Assembly: GCA_026129545.1 (NCBI GenBank)
Contig: JAHCHX010000006.1
Span: forward strand, 1-64,000
Direction of reading: 5' to 3'
Length of the DNA stretch: 64,000 bases
Origin: Saprospiraceae bacterium
GTDB lineage: Bacteria > Bacteroidota > Bacteroidia > Chitinophagales > Saprospiraceae
The notes under the pieces are model-generated. The model ran no database searches, was not told the origin of the DNA, and saw nothing but the letters and a program-made list of their open reading frames with translations. Below, one piece after another: positions 27,354 to 35,237 of the stretch (position 1 is the first letter of the stretch; every line of letters starts with the position of its first letter). Both the position numbers and the translations under genes were made by a program.

Positions 27354-28850
27354 TCATCTTGGGTTCAGCCGCAAATACACCCGCTTCTTCGCCCGCGTGA
27401 TCGCCGTGTAGCTCCAGCGGTAAAACTCGGCGCTGTCGCGGGTCATCTGGGCGCACATGTCCACATAAGCGAAGTCCCACTCGCCGCCCTGCGCCTTGTG
27501 GCAAGTGATGGCATAGCCGAATCGGCAACGCAAGGCGTTGGCGTACAGGTCGGTGCGGGCATACTGCTTGCGCAGGCTCTTGAAGCGTTCCCGGTCTTGG
27601 TAGTACAGTGCCCGGTTGGCCTCGAAGAAGCGGTCGTAGGCGATGCGGTTGAGCAGGTACTGTGCCGCTGCCGGGAACGGCTGGTCGCCGCCGGCGAGCA
27701 GCCAGTTTTCCAGCACCTTGACGGCCAGTTGGCGCACCTGCCCGTCGCCCGTGCGCACGGCCACCAGCGCGTCGCGGAAGTGGAACTCGCCGATCACCTC
27801 GCGCTCGGTGAACGCGAGCAGCGGGCACTCCACGGGCTTGAACGTGCTCCGGGCTGCGCGTACGGTGCGCTTTTCCAGCGCTCCCGTCTGCACCACCTGC
27901 ACCAGTTCGCCGTTGGTGAGCGGCGTCTCCAGGCCGTACAGGTTGTTGGTCACCAGCAGGAAGTCGCCCGCCGCCACGCGGTCTTGGGCCTCCGGGAAAT
28001 AGCGTGCCCGCACCTCGCGGTTGTAGGCGCGGATGGCCTCGTTGCTGTGCGCCAGAATGATCTGGCGGCCCGACGGGCGCTCGGGGCTGCGCTCGAAGTA
28101 CTTGTCGAGCAGCAGCGAGCCGTTGCAGAGGCGCACCTCGCGGACGCGCTCCAGCGGCAGCCGGGGTTGGAAGTCGCGCCCAGCGATGGCCTCGCGCATG
28201 GCGTGCGCCACGGTCAGGATACCGTTGTCGGCCTGCTGGCGCACCACGGTCGTCAGTTCGGCTACGGCCACCGGTCGCCGGGTCAGCCGCCGCAGGTTGG
28301 CATCCGACAGCGCCGGCGAATAGCGCATGCCCACGGGCGGCAGCTGTGCCGGGTCGCCCACGAACACGATGCGGGTGCCGGGAAAGCGGTCGAGCTGCAA
28401 AAAAAGCAGCAGGTCGGTCAGCAGCTGGCCGCTGCCAAAGCGCATGTCCGCCCCTTCAGGCGTGAAATCGGCCAGCAGCGACGACTCGTCCACCACCAGC
28501 ACCGGAGCATCGCCAAAGTGCTCCGGCCGGCCCATCAAGCGGTGCTCGCCGTCGGCGTACTCGTACAACAGGCGGTGGAGCGTCAGCACCTCCGTGCCGG
28601 TGCGGTATTGCAGCACCTTGGCAGCCCGATTGGTGGGCGCCGCAAACAACACCGTGCGCTCGGCAGCGCGCAGCCATGCCGCTACGCCCTGCATGAGGAA
28701 GGTCTTGCCCGTGCCGGCATAACCCCGCAGGACGAACACCTGGGCCGCATCGGGGCCGTCGGCAGCCATGAACGCTTGCAGGGCCTCGAGGGCCGAACGC
28801 TGGTCTGCCGTGAGGGCGGTAGTGGCGGGGAAGTGGGCGAGGAGCGACAT
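27354..28850 (-). CDS. RecD-like SF1 DNA helicase
   Basis: 498 aa. Walker A GYAGTGKT (residues 43-50), Walker B VLVVDESSLL, motif III GDPAQLPPV, motif IV-like VVRQQ, and the C-terminal UvrD/RecD motifs TCHKAQGGEWDFAYVD and WSYTAITRAKK. It is shorter than RecD2 and lacks its N-terminal extension. Motifs indicate 5'-3' translocation as in RecD relatives. The position between Cas1/prim-pol and the effector genes suggests a role in handling DNA during spacer acquisition, an inference from context only. Confidence 0.9.
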   Translation of the reverse strand: MSLLAHFPATTALTADQRSALEALQAFMAADGPDAAQVFVLRGYAGTGKTFLMQGVAAWLRAAERTVLFAAPTNRAAKVLQYRTGTEVLTLHRLLYEYADGEHRLMGRPEHFGDAPVLVVDESSLLADFTPEGADMRFGSGQLLTDLLLFLQLDRFPGTRIVFVGDPAQLPPVGMRYSPALSDANLRRLTRRPVAVAELTTVVRQQADNGILTVAHAMREAIAGRDFQPRLPLERVREVRLCNGSLLLDKYFERSPERPSGRQIILAHSNEAIRAYNREVRARYFPEAQDRVAAGDFLLVTNNLYGLETPLTNGELVQVVQTGALEKRTVRAARSTFKPVECPLLAFTEREVIGEFHFRDALVAVRTGDGQVRQLAVKVLENWLLAGGDQPFPAAAQYLLNRIAYDRFFEANRALYYQDRERFKSLRKQYARTDLYANALRCRFGYAITCHKAQGGEWDFAYVDMCAQMTRDSAEFYRWSYTAITRAKKRVYLRLNPR

Positions 28851-28856
28851 GGTGGG

Positions 28857-29035
28857 ATTTACGATTTAGCGATTTACGATTTGGGATTTACGATTTACGA
28901 TTTGGGATTTACGATTTACGATTTGGGATTTACGATTTGGGATTTACGATTTACGATTTGGGATTTACGATTTGCGATTTACGATTTGGGATTTACGATT
29001 TACGATTTGGGATTTACGATTTACGATTGACGAGC
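28857..29035. repeat. heptamer array, plus orientation
   Basis: GATTTAC/GATTTGG units starting 6 bp from the helicase start codon. Confidence 0.95.
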
Positions 29036-29120
29036 GTGGGGCTGAGCGAGACTTGGCGATTTGCGATTTTGGATTTACGATTACTGAACGTGGGTATCGG
29101 TACATTACTGGATATTTTTG

Positions 29121-29258
29121 AGGCTTTGTTGCATGAACATTTTTTCTTTGGATAATTGGCAATTTGAATTTTTAAAATTTATTAATTGACTAAAATTTTG
29201 AAATTTATTTGGAACAAAACAATATGGCCAAATTTTATTTATTCATGCAACAAAGCCT
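29121..29258. mobile_element. 138-bp MITE with 17-bp terminal inverted repeats and 7-bp target duplication
   Basis: Perfect inverted ends AGGCTTTGTTGCATGAA (29121-29137) and TTCATGCAACAAAGCCT (29242-29258). The flanks are the direct repeat ATTTTTG (29114-29120 and 29259-29265), a clean target-site duplication. The interior is AT-rich and non-coding. It has inserted between two oppositely oriented heptamer arrays. Confidence 0.93.
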
Positions 29259-29315
29259 ATTTTTGAAAATGACAGTAAAAATGTATGGTAGTGTGGGTTA
29301 TCGGTCGCGCTCGGC

Positions 29316-29506
29316 AATCGTAAATCATAAATCGTAAATCGTAAATCGTTCAAGTCGCGCTCGGCAATCGTAAATCATAAATCGTAAATCGTAAATCGTT
29401 CAAGTCGCGCTCGGCAATCGTAAATCATAAATCGTAAATCGTTCAAGTCGCGCTCGGCAATCGTAAATCATAAATCGTAAATCGCAAATCGTAAATCGCA
29501 AATCGT
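29316..29506. repeat. heptamer array, minus orientation, in ~60-bp higher-order units
   Basis: Four units of (CAAGTCG)CGCTCGGCAATCG followed by AAATCAT/AAATCGT heptamers, ending at the stop of the next gene. Confidence 0.92.
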
Positions 29507-30133
29507 TCAATCCAGCAGGGCGGTTTTGGTGCGCAGGAGTTGTACTTGGTCGTTGGTGTAGGCTTCGCGGACGATGCGCTCGGCCAATAGGCGGGCATCG
29601 GCCTCTGCGTGGGCACGCTGGTCGGCGGGAATGCTGTCGAGAATGAGGTCGCGGAGGAGGGCGATGGCACCGCTCATCACGGCTTGTTCCGAGTAGAAAC
29701 AACAGTGGTAGTCGCGGTGGGCCAAGAGGCGGCGCTGGCCGTCGGCCGAGTAGATGTGGATGGCGTTGAGGAAGACGCGAGCGTAGCCGATGCCGATGTC
29801 GGTTCGGATGGCGATGGCGGCGGTCAGCCGTGCCGTGCTGAAGTAGGTGTTGCCGGCCGCACTGGTGTAGCCAGTGCCGACGAAAGCATTTTGGTCGGGA
29901 CGGTAGGTCACGGCATTGGTCATGCCGGGCACTACGGCGGCCAAGCGCTGCGCCGTTTGCGCTTCGTCCGATGGCTGGCCCGCCAGCAAGCCGCGCACGC
30001 GGCCCAGAGCCTGGCGCTCGGCGCTCGTCAGGTCGGCTGCGCCGCCGAACTGGTCGGCCAGCAGCTGCTGCGCACTTGCAGCACCCGAGGGGAGTGGGAG
30101 CCGGGCAGGGTTGAAGACAGGAAAGTAAGCCAT
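29507..30133 (-). CDS. unrecognised protein in the CRISPR adaptation module
   Basis: 208 aa from 30133 (MAYFPVFNPARLPLPSG). An ATG at 30232 would add 33 residues, but that stretch belongs to a segment duplicated upstream of the neighbouring ATPase gene, so it is more likely 5' regulatory. No signal peptide or membrane segment. A middle region rich in small residues (GTGYTSAAGNTYFSTARLTAAIAIRTDIGIGYARVF) is followed by an unusual HRDYHCCFYSEQAV segment with His/Cys/Tyr clustering, then a helical C-terminus. The HRDYHCC cluster could bind metal or be catalytic; this is speculative. Its place between a RecD-like helicase and effector genes makes it a candidate new CRISPR accessory protein. Confidence 0.7.
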   Translation of the reverse strand: MAYFPVFNPARLPLPSGAASAQQLLADQFGGAADLTSAERQALGRVRGLLAGQPSDEAQTAQRLAAVVPGMTNAVTYRPDQNAFVGTGYTSAAGNTYFSTARLTAAIAIRTDIGIGYARVFLNAIHIYSADGQRRLLAHRDYHCCFYSEQAVMSGAIALLRDLILDSIPADQRAHAEADARLLAERIVREAYTNDQVQLLRTKTALLD

Positions 30134-30172
30134 AGCAAAGCAAAGTTTGAGCGTGAACAATGGGTCGCGGCC

Positions 30173-30465
30173 CGGTGCCGCGGGCATCTGGCGGATGCTC
30201 ACAGCGCGGTGCACGGGCAGCGATTTTTTCATTTTTCGCGTGTGCCGCCCGTGGCGATGTCACTTTTTTTGCTTTGCCGAGAAAAAAACTTCTCCGGCGA
30301 TGTTGATGAACAACGAGGCGCTAAACCCGTGGGGGAAGGCTTGGAGTTCCCGGGTGCGCGATTTTTTTTTTCGCTCCCCCCGATTGCCTCCCGCGTTCAA
30401 CGGTGCAAAGGTGGCGGCCCGAAATGCAGCCTATTTGCATCGGGGAAAATTTTTGAAAAAAAAAT
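30173..30465. repeat. duplicated promoter/leader segment, copy 1
   Basis: The part at 30370-30465 (GCGTTCAACGGTGCAAAGG ... CTATTTGCATCGGGGAAAA) aligns at roughly 80% with 31731-31825. A second matched block (GTGCCGCGGGC ... GGGCAGCGA) at 30173-30225 matches 31694-31725. On the minus strand CACCTTTGC resembles a -7 box. Confidence 0.7.
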
Positions 30466-31604
30466 CAGCCCCCCTGAACTGGACGCAAAAACAGCTCGAA
30501 ATTGTCCGGCGAGACGACCATGGTGTCCACCGGATGGTAGGCCTCTATGAAAGCGGTGGAGAACCGAGCGGAGGCCTTGGGATTCCATTTGAACTCCCAA
30601 GCCCGGAACTGGCCGTCGGCCTCCTCGATGTAGTCAATCTCTTGTTGTGCCTTGGTGCGCCAGAAATAGCGTTTGCCGTGCCGGTCGAAGTACTGGTTGA
30701 TTTTCCAGCGTTCGCTGATCAGGAAGTTTTCCCACAAAGCGCCGACATCTTGCCGGAGCGCCAGCGGGCTGAAGTTCTCGAGCACGGCGTTTCGGATGCC
30801 GTTGTCATAGAAATATACCTTCCGGTTGCTACTGATTTCATTGCGCAGGTTGCGGCTTAGGGGCATCAAACGGAACACGATATAGGATTTTTCCAGCAGG
30901 TCCAGGTAGTTGGAAACCGTGTTCTTGTCCACCCCGAGCAGCTGCGACAGCTCGTTGTACGACACTTCCGCGCCCAACTGGAGTGCCAGTGCCTGGAGCA
31001 ACTGCCCCAGTAGCTCCGGCTTCCGCACCCCGCGAAACTCGAATACGTCTTTGTACAGGTAACTGCCCGACAAAGACAGCAGCACCTCGCGTTCGCTGCC
31101 GGCCTGATTGATGACCTCTGGGTACATGCCGTAGATCAGGCGGGTTTCCAATTGCTCGCGCACGGCCAACGGGGAGGTGTCGGCCTCCAGTTCGGCCCAC
31201 GCGATCGGGTACAGGAAGTGCTCCCATTTTCGTCCAGTGAGCGGCTCGTTGATTTCATTGGCCAGTTCGAAGGCCGATGAACCCGTGGCCACCACCTGTA
31301 CCTCCGGCAATTCGTCGGTGAACAATTTCAACGTCAGCCCAATATTTTTGATGCGCTGCGCTTCGTCAATGATCACCACGCGGGCATTGCCGGTCAGTTG
31401 CCGCAACACCGGCACCGAAGCATCCGTCAACTGGCGCCGCACCTCGGGGCGGTCGGCATTCAGAAACACCGATTGGTCGGCCCACTCGGCCATCAACTGC
31501 CGTACCAGCGAGGTTTTCCCGGTTTGCCGGGCACCCAAAACGATCAGTGCCTTGCCCCGAAACATACGGGCACGCAAGCGATCCAATAGAAAACGTACAA
31601 TCAT
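30465..31604 (-). CDS. AAA+ ATPase with DUF4143 domain
   Basis: 379 aa. Walker A GARQTGKTSLV (about residues 23-33), Walker B VVIIDEAQRI, sensor VVATGSSAFEL, then the C-terminal DUF4143 nuclease-like domain with a winged-helix segment (VSYNELSQLLGVDKNTVSNYLDLLEKSYIVF) and a PD-(D/E)XK-like end (QQEIDYIEEADGQFRAWEFKW). These ATPases are frequent, mobile and of unknown function in Bacteroidota. Its promoter carries a perfect 11-bp inverted repeat. The two copies of a promoter segment around it suggest that it inserted into the CRISPR module. Confidence 0.93.
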   Translation of the reverse strand: MIVRFLLDRLRARMFRGKALIVLGARQTGKTSLVRQLMAEWADQSVFLNADRPEVRRQLTDASVPVLRQLTGNARVVIIDEAQRIKNIGLTLKLFTDELPEVQVVATGSSAFELANEINEPLTGRKWEHFLYPIAWAELEADTSPLAVREQLETRLIYGMYPEVINQAGSEREVLLSLSGSYLYKDVFEFRGVRKPELLGQLLQALALQLGAEVSYNELSQLLGVDKNTVSNYLDLLEKSYIVFRLMPLSRNLRNEISSNRKVYFYDNGIRNAVLENFSPLALRQDVGALWENFLISERWKINQYFDRHGKRYFWRTKAQQEIDYIEEADGQFRAWEFKWNPKASARFSTAFIEAYHPVDTMVVSPDNFELFLRPVQGG

Positions 31605-31623
31605 AACTGCTTTTTGTGTTTTC

Positions 31624-31653
31624 GTTCACCAAAAGTATGGCTTTTTGGTGAAC
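31624..31653 (-). promoter_or_regulatory. operator-like inverted repeat over the ATPase promoter
   Basis: GTTCACCAAAA and its exact complement TTTTGGTGAAC are separated by 8 bp. The minus-strand -7 box TACTTTTG (31630-31637) lies inside it, 26 bp before the ATPase start. The winged-helix segment of the ATPase itself makes autoregulation possible. Confidence 0.75.
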
Positions 31654-31693
31654 AGGGGCGGGTGGGGACAGATTTTTTTGTTCGGAGCGTGGA

Positions 31694-31825
31694 CCTAGTG
31701 CCGCGGGCGCGGTGCATGGGCAGCGAGTTTTCTTCGCTCGGATTGCTTCCTGGCGTTCAACGGAGCAAAGGTGTGGTGCCGACAGGCAGCCTATTTTGCA
31801 TCGGGGAAAATTTTTATGGTTTTGA
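31694..31825. repeat. duplicated promoter/leader segment, copy 2
   Basis: Counterpart of 30173-30465, without the ~100-bp insertion. It shares GCGTTCAACGG-GCAAAGG and GCATCGGGGAAAATTTTT. Confidence 0.7.
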
Positions 31826-31857
31826 CAATTTAGGAATCCGATTCCTAAATCGTCAAA
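31821..31857. promoter_or_regulatory. 37-bp near-perfect palindrome
   Basis: TTTGACAATTTAGGAATC, a central C, and GATTCCTAAATCGTCAAA: 18-bp arms with one mismatch. It looks like an operator for a dimeric regulator, analogous to the inverted repeat before the ATPase gene, and lies directly beside a gene remnant. Confidence 0.65.
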
Positions 31858-31921
31858 CTTTCGTCCAATCGGCATTCGCTCGGTGTCGGAATTGCACTAG
31901 CATTTCACTCGAGGAGCCTAG

Positions 31922-32085
31922 GCCGACTTTTTCAAGGGCCTCCGGGCATTCAACGAGGCCTCGGGCAACGCCCCCGCGCTGTCGGCCCTCATCTATGGGG
32001 GGGGGCGAGTCGTCGTACACGCATCCGCAAGGCGGACGTGTGCGCGCGTGGTTCGATCTGTCGGAGTTTTCGCCGTGCCGGAATC
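31922..32085 (+). pseudogene. gene remnant, possible C-terminus of a DUF4143-type ATPase
   Basis: The translation reads FFKGLRAFNEASGNAPALSA then LIYGGG, and in the next frame GESSYTHPQGGRVRAWFDL. The shift occurs in a run of nine G (31997-32005). The pattern FKGL-F...IYGG and a trailing R-V-W-D/L strand resemble the end of DUF4143-family ATPases. No start region is present. The family call is tentative. Confidence 0.35.
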
Positions 32086-32161
32086 GTAAAAAACCGGCGC
32101 GCCGTTTTGGGAGCGGCGTGCCGGGGTATGTTGTAATCTAGTGGTGTCAACGGAAACTGGT

Positions 32162-32234
32162 GGAGGGATTTTGAATTTTACGATTTTGGATTTACGATTT
32201 ACGATTTACGATTTACGATTTACGATTTACGATT
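32162..32234. repeat. short heptamer array, plus orientation
   Basis: About ten GATTTAC units followed by the GATTGCCGAGCGAGAC linker, ending at the stop of the 125-aa gene. Confidence 0.9.
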
Positions 32235-32274
32235 TAGATTGCCGAGCGAGACGGCCGAGCGAGCAAGAGGCGAT

Positions 32275-32652
32275 TTACGATTGGACGGCGGGGTACTGCC
32301 GGAAGCGGACAAAAACAAACTGGGTGGTTTTGCGGCCGTCTTTTTCTTCGATGACCTGGCGTCGGGTGGTGCTGCAGTAAACGGGGAGGCCGCGCCGCTG
32401 CAAGCGGGCCGTAAGCGCAACCGTGAACGACATCTCGCCCATCAGGTGTACCGCTGGTGCCGCTGCCCCTTGCAAGCGCTCGGCCACTAAGGCTTCATAC
32501 TGGGCAGCCATCTGCTCCACCTCGGCGGTGTCGCAGTCGGGATCAATAGCCGGAAAAGGCAGGTCGGCGATCTCGCCAAATTGCCCGCGGGCCGCTGCTT
32601 GCTGGTTGTCGGGCCAGAGGGGGGAAGGGTGGTTGGAAAGGTTGAGGAGCAT
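32275..32652 (-). CDS. small conserved CRISPR-locus protein (candidate ring-nuclease-like)
   Basis: 125 aa. It reads as a small Rossmann-like alpha/beta protein: strand 1 MLLNLSNHPS, an EIADLPFPAIDP strand, a helix (DTAEVEQMAAQYEALVAERL), AVHLMGEMSFTVALTARL, then LPVYCSTTRRQVIEEKDGR and a closing FVFVRFRQYP strand. Conserved-looking positions are NLSNHP, GEMSF and STTxR. Size and layout resemble Csx15/Csx16/Csx20-type proteins proposed as CARF-like ring nucleases, but identity is not recognised. It is 6 bp downstream of the Csx1-like gene, so it is probably co-expressed with the cOA-activated effectors. Confidence 0.65.
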   Translation of the reverse strand: MLLNLSNHPSPLWPDNQQAAARGQFGEIADLPFPAIDPDCDTAEVEQMAAQYEALVAERLQGAAAPAVHLMGEMSFTVALTARLQRRGLPVYCSTTRRQVIEEKDGRKTTQFVFVRFRQYPAVQS

Positions 32653-32658
32653 GGGTGG

Positions 32659-33930
32659 TTATTGTAAATTTATCTGTATAAGATGTTGATATAGGGTGCT
32701 AAGTTCATCCTTAAGCGTTGAAGGCATAGCATACCCTGTTTTGAATCCGCAATGATTGATGTCGTTTCGCAGACCGTCATGTCCAATAAGTCTTTTATAA
32801 AGATCAACCAAACCCGGGTGCCGTTGAACGTAGTCAAACAGTTGTGTATATTCGTCATTGGGAATCGTCTCATCAGATCGTAGCCGTAGCCTGTCGGGTT
32901 TAATGCCGTTTAAGGCAGCGCCGGCATTCGTACGATATTTGCGTTCGGTAAGATATGCCGAAGAAAGTACGCGTTCAAGTACTATGCTGACCATCGTTTC
33001 CTGCAGAAAGGTGTACCCTTGCTGAATAAGACCGTTATCGATACACCATTTAACCGCGTTGAGGCCGTTTTGCAGGTTATCACTTGAAAATGGGGACAGC
33101 TTTTCCTGGATTTTTTCCAGAAGCGGTCGCAACTGAGCCGCAATCGGAAGGGTCAGACTGCTATCGACAAGCGTTTTAAAAGAGGATATATCAATATCCT
33201 TGGTTATCTGCAAACCTCGGCAGGTCAGGATAGCCGGTGCGAACAACCGTAAATTTCGACTAATCTCCGGATTATTCTGCTCCGTCAGCGAAGCGATTGG
33301 TTCGGCATTTCCACCTTGCAAAAAAGCCCGCGCGGCAGCCGTCCACTCCTGTAATTGAGCAAAGGGCGTTAAATCTAGTACCGGGGCGTTCACTACTTCA
33401 CCCGGTCGCTGGTTATTTCGGCCCGCCTCGTAATTTCCATAAAATATTCGCCTTATCTTGACTTGCTGCAAGGTGCGAACGTAATCCAACAGCACCATAC
33501 CAAGCATTGGCAAGGAGCGAAAACCATAGGTAATATCAAAATATAATTCGTCCCCTTCCGCAATACTTTGAAAAACAGTCTGAAAAACGGCCCAGATTTC
33601 TTCTTCAGTGTTTCCATTCGGAATATTGACGGCAGAAAATAATCCGATACGCCCTTGCTGACTCAGACGTTGCAGAATTTGCTCCAGCCCTTTTCCTTCG
33701 AGCAGACCCTCTCCCCGGGTAATTCTGTTCTGATAATTGTAATGCAGAGCCTGTTCCGTAGTAAAAATTATTACCGCATCGGTTGGCTGCCAATCGGTTA
33801 GCACTTTTTCAAAAATAGCCTCTTGAACATATACGGTCGGCTGTGATAACAAAGCGGTATTGTTATCAAAAAAATACCGCGCAGGCTCGTATGGAATGGC
33901 GCCGAGGAAGGAGATGAATTTTCGTGGCAT
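32659..33930 (-). CDS. Csx1/Csx2-like CARF-HEPN ribonuclease (TIGR02221/TM1812 type)
   Basis: 423 aa. The N-terminal CARF domain (about residues 1-190) includes ISFLGAIPYEPARYF and the ligand-loop pattern ELYFDITYGFRSLPMLGMVLL. The C-terminal HEPN domain ends with the catalytic R-x4-H as RNDINH (R388, H393). Such proteins are RNases activated by cyclic oligoadenylate made by Cas10. The gene is clearly AT-richer than the 125-aa gene next to it. It is the last large gene of the interference operon, 122 bp downstream of the CARF nuclease gene. Confidence 0.9.
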   Translation of the reverse strand: MPRKFISFLGAIPYEPARYFFDNNTALLSQPTVYVQEAIFEKVLTDWQPTDAVIIFTTEQALHYNYQNRITRGEGLLEGKGLEQILQRLSQQGRIGLFSAVNIPNGNTEEEIWAVFQTVFQSIAEGDELYFDITYGFRSLPMLGMVLLDYVRTLQQVKIRRIFYGNYEAGRNNQRPGEVVNAPVLDLTPFAQLQEWTAAARAFLQGGNAEPIASLTEQNNPEISRNLRLFAPAILTCRGLQITKDIDISSFKTLVDSSLTLPIAAQLRPLLEKIQEKLSPFSSDNLQNGLNAVKWCIDNGLIQQGYTFLQETMVSIVLERVLSSAYLTERKYRTNAGAALNGIKPDRLRLRSDETIPNDEYTQLFDYVQRHPGLVDLYKRLIGHDGLRNDINHCGFKTGYAMPSTLKDELSTLYQHLIQINLQ

Positions 33931-34052
33931 GGCAAGATATGATTGTTGATTTGAATTTTGAACGCATAGCGCTCAAGATTGGAGGCATAAATGTTACTCA
34001 AGAAAATAGTTAGTAGACCATGCTCTGTGATGATTTGAACTGAAGGAAAAAC

Positions 34053-35237
34053 TCAGCCTTGAAAATGCTTCTGTATCTCTGAGCCAATAAAAAGTTCAAT
34101 TTTCAATGACTTGCACTTGTCAGTCAAGATTTGGCGGAAGTCTGGGTCTTCTTTTTTTTGGATAGGAGGGAAAAAACTGCTTGCTACGCACAAAATTTTC
34201 TTGCTGAATATGCCACCAAGGTAATCGGCCCTTTGGACAAAGGATTCAAGGTGCTCCAACTTATTTGCCCCTGTGAAACTCCCTTTACAAGAAATACAAG
34301 CCAGACCTTTTTCTTTTCTATCAACACAGATGATATCCACCTCTCCAAAGGATACCGGGTCGCCGACAGGCTCCACATTGCTAAGCGGTGCTGCATAGCG
34401 ATTGGAGTGATTCACAAGGTCATAAACGTAATACTCAAAGGGAAAACCGTCCAAATAGGCTAGCATCTGTTCTTTATGATCCTTTTTCTCTCTTGCGTCC
34501 TTGTGCAAGTCACGGAAAGGCAGCTCATAAGTACCATTATGGCGTTTAAGGTAGCCCAAGGCGACTGCCTGGTGCAAAAAGGCCTCAATGGCAGGGTTCG
34601 GTGAGGCCGGCAAAGGTTTACCAGGTTGAGCAGACTTTCTAATTTCTTGGATAAACCTATGGAATTTAAACTGCTGGCTTTGTACCAATGAAAAAGCCGT
34701 TTTCCCAAATGCAATTTCTGCATCTGTTCTTGGTTGGGAGCGCCAGTGCTTGCCCAATGACTTGCCATAGGCCTCCAAGATCACTTCCACATCCAGCAAG
34801 TCGAAGATCGGGCCTATATCAATCTTTTCTTGCTTATGGCTGGTGCCTCCCGGCACGATAATGCCGGCTTGGGTATCACAGTAGTAAGTAGAAAGACACC
34901 TATCCTTAGCTACCAGATAGGCGCCAACGGACATCATTTTTGTTGCGCCTGTGAAGTTGAGGCATAGGTCAGGATATTTATCGGCGTACTTGATCGCCAG
35001 CGATTGCGCCTCCTGCACATCGGGAGTTGAGGACGTTGCCTCCTGATATCCAATAAACTCTATCTTTCGAAGATCAGGATGCTTTTTCCTGAGTTTTTCG
35101 TAGGCATTTTTTATCCATTCGGCTGTATTCAAAAAACCACCTTTGCTTGCAACCGACACCACTCGCTCCGGCTGGAGCGCGATAATCGGTAGCAGGTTCT
35201 GAAGGGTCTGAGCGCTGAGAAGTTGGAGGAGGGTCAT
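34053..35237 (-). CDS. Card1/Can2-like CARF nuclease (DUF1887 / PD-(D/E)XK)
   Basis: 394 aa. CARF domain at residues ~1-150 (RVVSVASKGG ... LCLNFTGATKMMSVGAYLVA), a winged-helix-like middle, and a C-terminal restriction-endonuclease-like domain with FGEVDIICVDRKEKGLACIS followed by CKG. D301 and K318 fit the D...(E)xK core, but the position of the E in ExK is Ser (S316). Card1/Can2 proteins cut DNA and/or RNA when cyclic tetra-adenylate binds. Located between the RAMP and Csx1-like genes. Whether the Ser substitution reduces activity or is normal for this branch cannot be judged here. Confidence 0.88.
   Translation of the reverse strand: MTLLQLLSAQTLQNLLPIIALQPERVVSVASKGGFLNTAEWIKNAYEKLRKKHPDLRKIEFIGYQEATSSTPDVQEAQSLAIKYADKYPDLCLNFTGATKMMSVGAYLVAKDRCLSTYYCDTQAGIIVPGGTSHKQEKIDIGPIFDLLDVEVILEAYGKSLGKHWRSQPRTDAEIAFGKTAFSLVQSQQFKFHRFIQEIRKSAQPGKPLPASPNPAIEAFLHQAVALGYLKRHNGTYELPFRDLHKDAREKKDHKEQMLAYLDGFPFEYYVYDLVNHSNRYAAPLSNVEPVGDPVSFGEVDIICVDRKEKGLACISCKGSFTGANKLEHLESFVQRADYLGGIFSKKILCVASSFFPPIQKKEDPDFRQILTDKCKSLKIELFIGSEIQKHFQG

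Noticed and set aside
23521..29030. Reading frames made of IYDLRFTIYDLGF-type repeats
   Set aside because: They come from the GATTTAC heptamers, which keep several frames open by composition alone.
27498..29030. 510-aa open frame antisense to the RecD-like helicase
   Set aside because: Shadow of a GC-rich gene, ending in heptamer-derived peptide.
31614..32141. 175-aa plus-strand frame as a real gene
   Set aside because: It crosses the duplicated promoter segment and a palindrome and only its end looks like protein, in a broken frame; treated as a remnant.
23027..33930. Reverse transcriptase or RT-Cas1 fusion
   Set aside because: I looked for it because of the type III setting, but Cas1 is of normal length and no YxDD-type polymerase is present.
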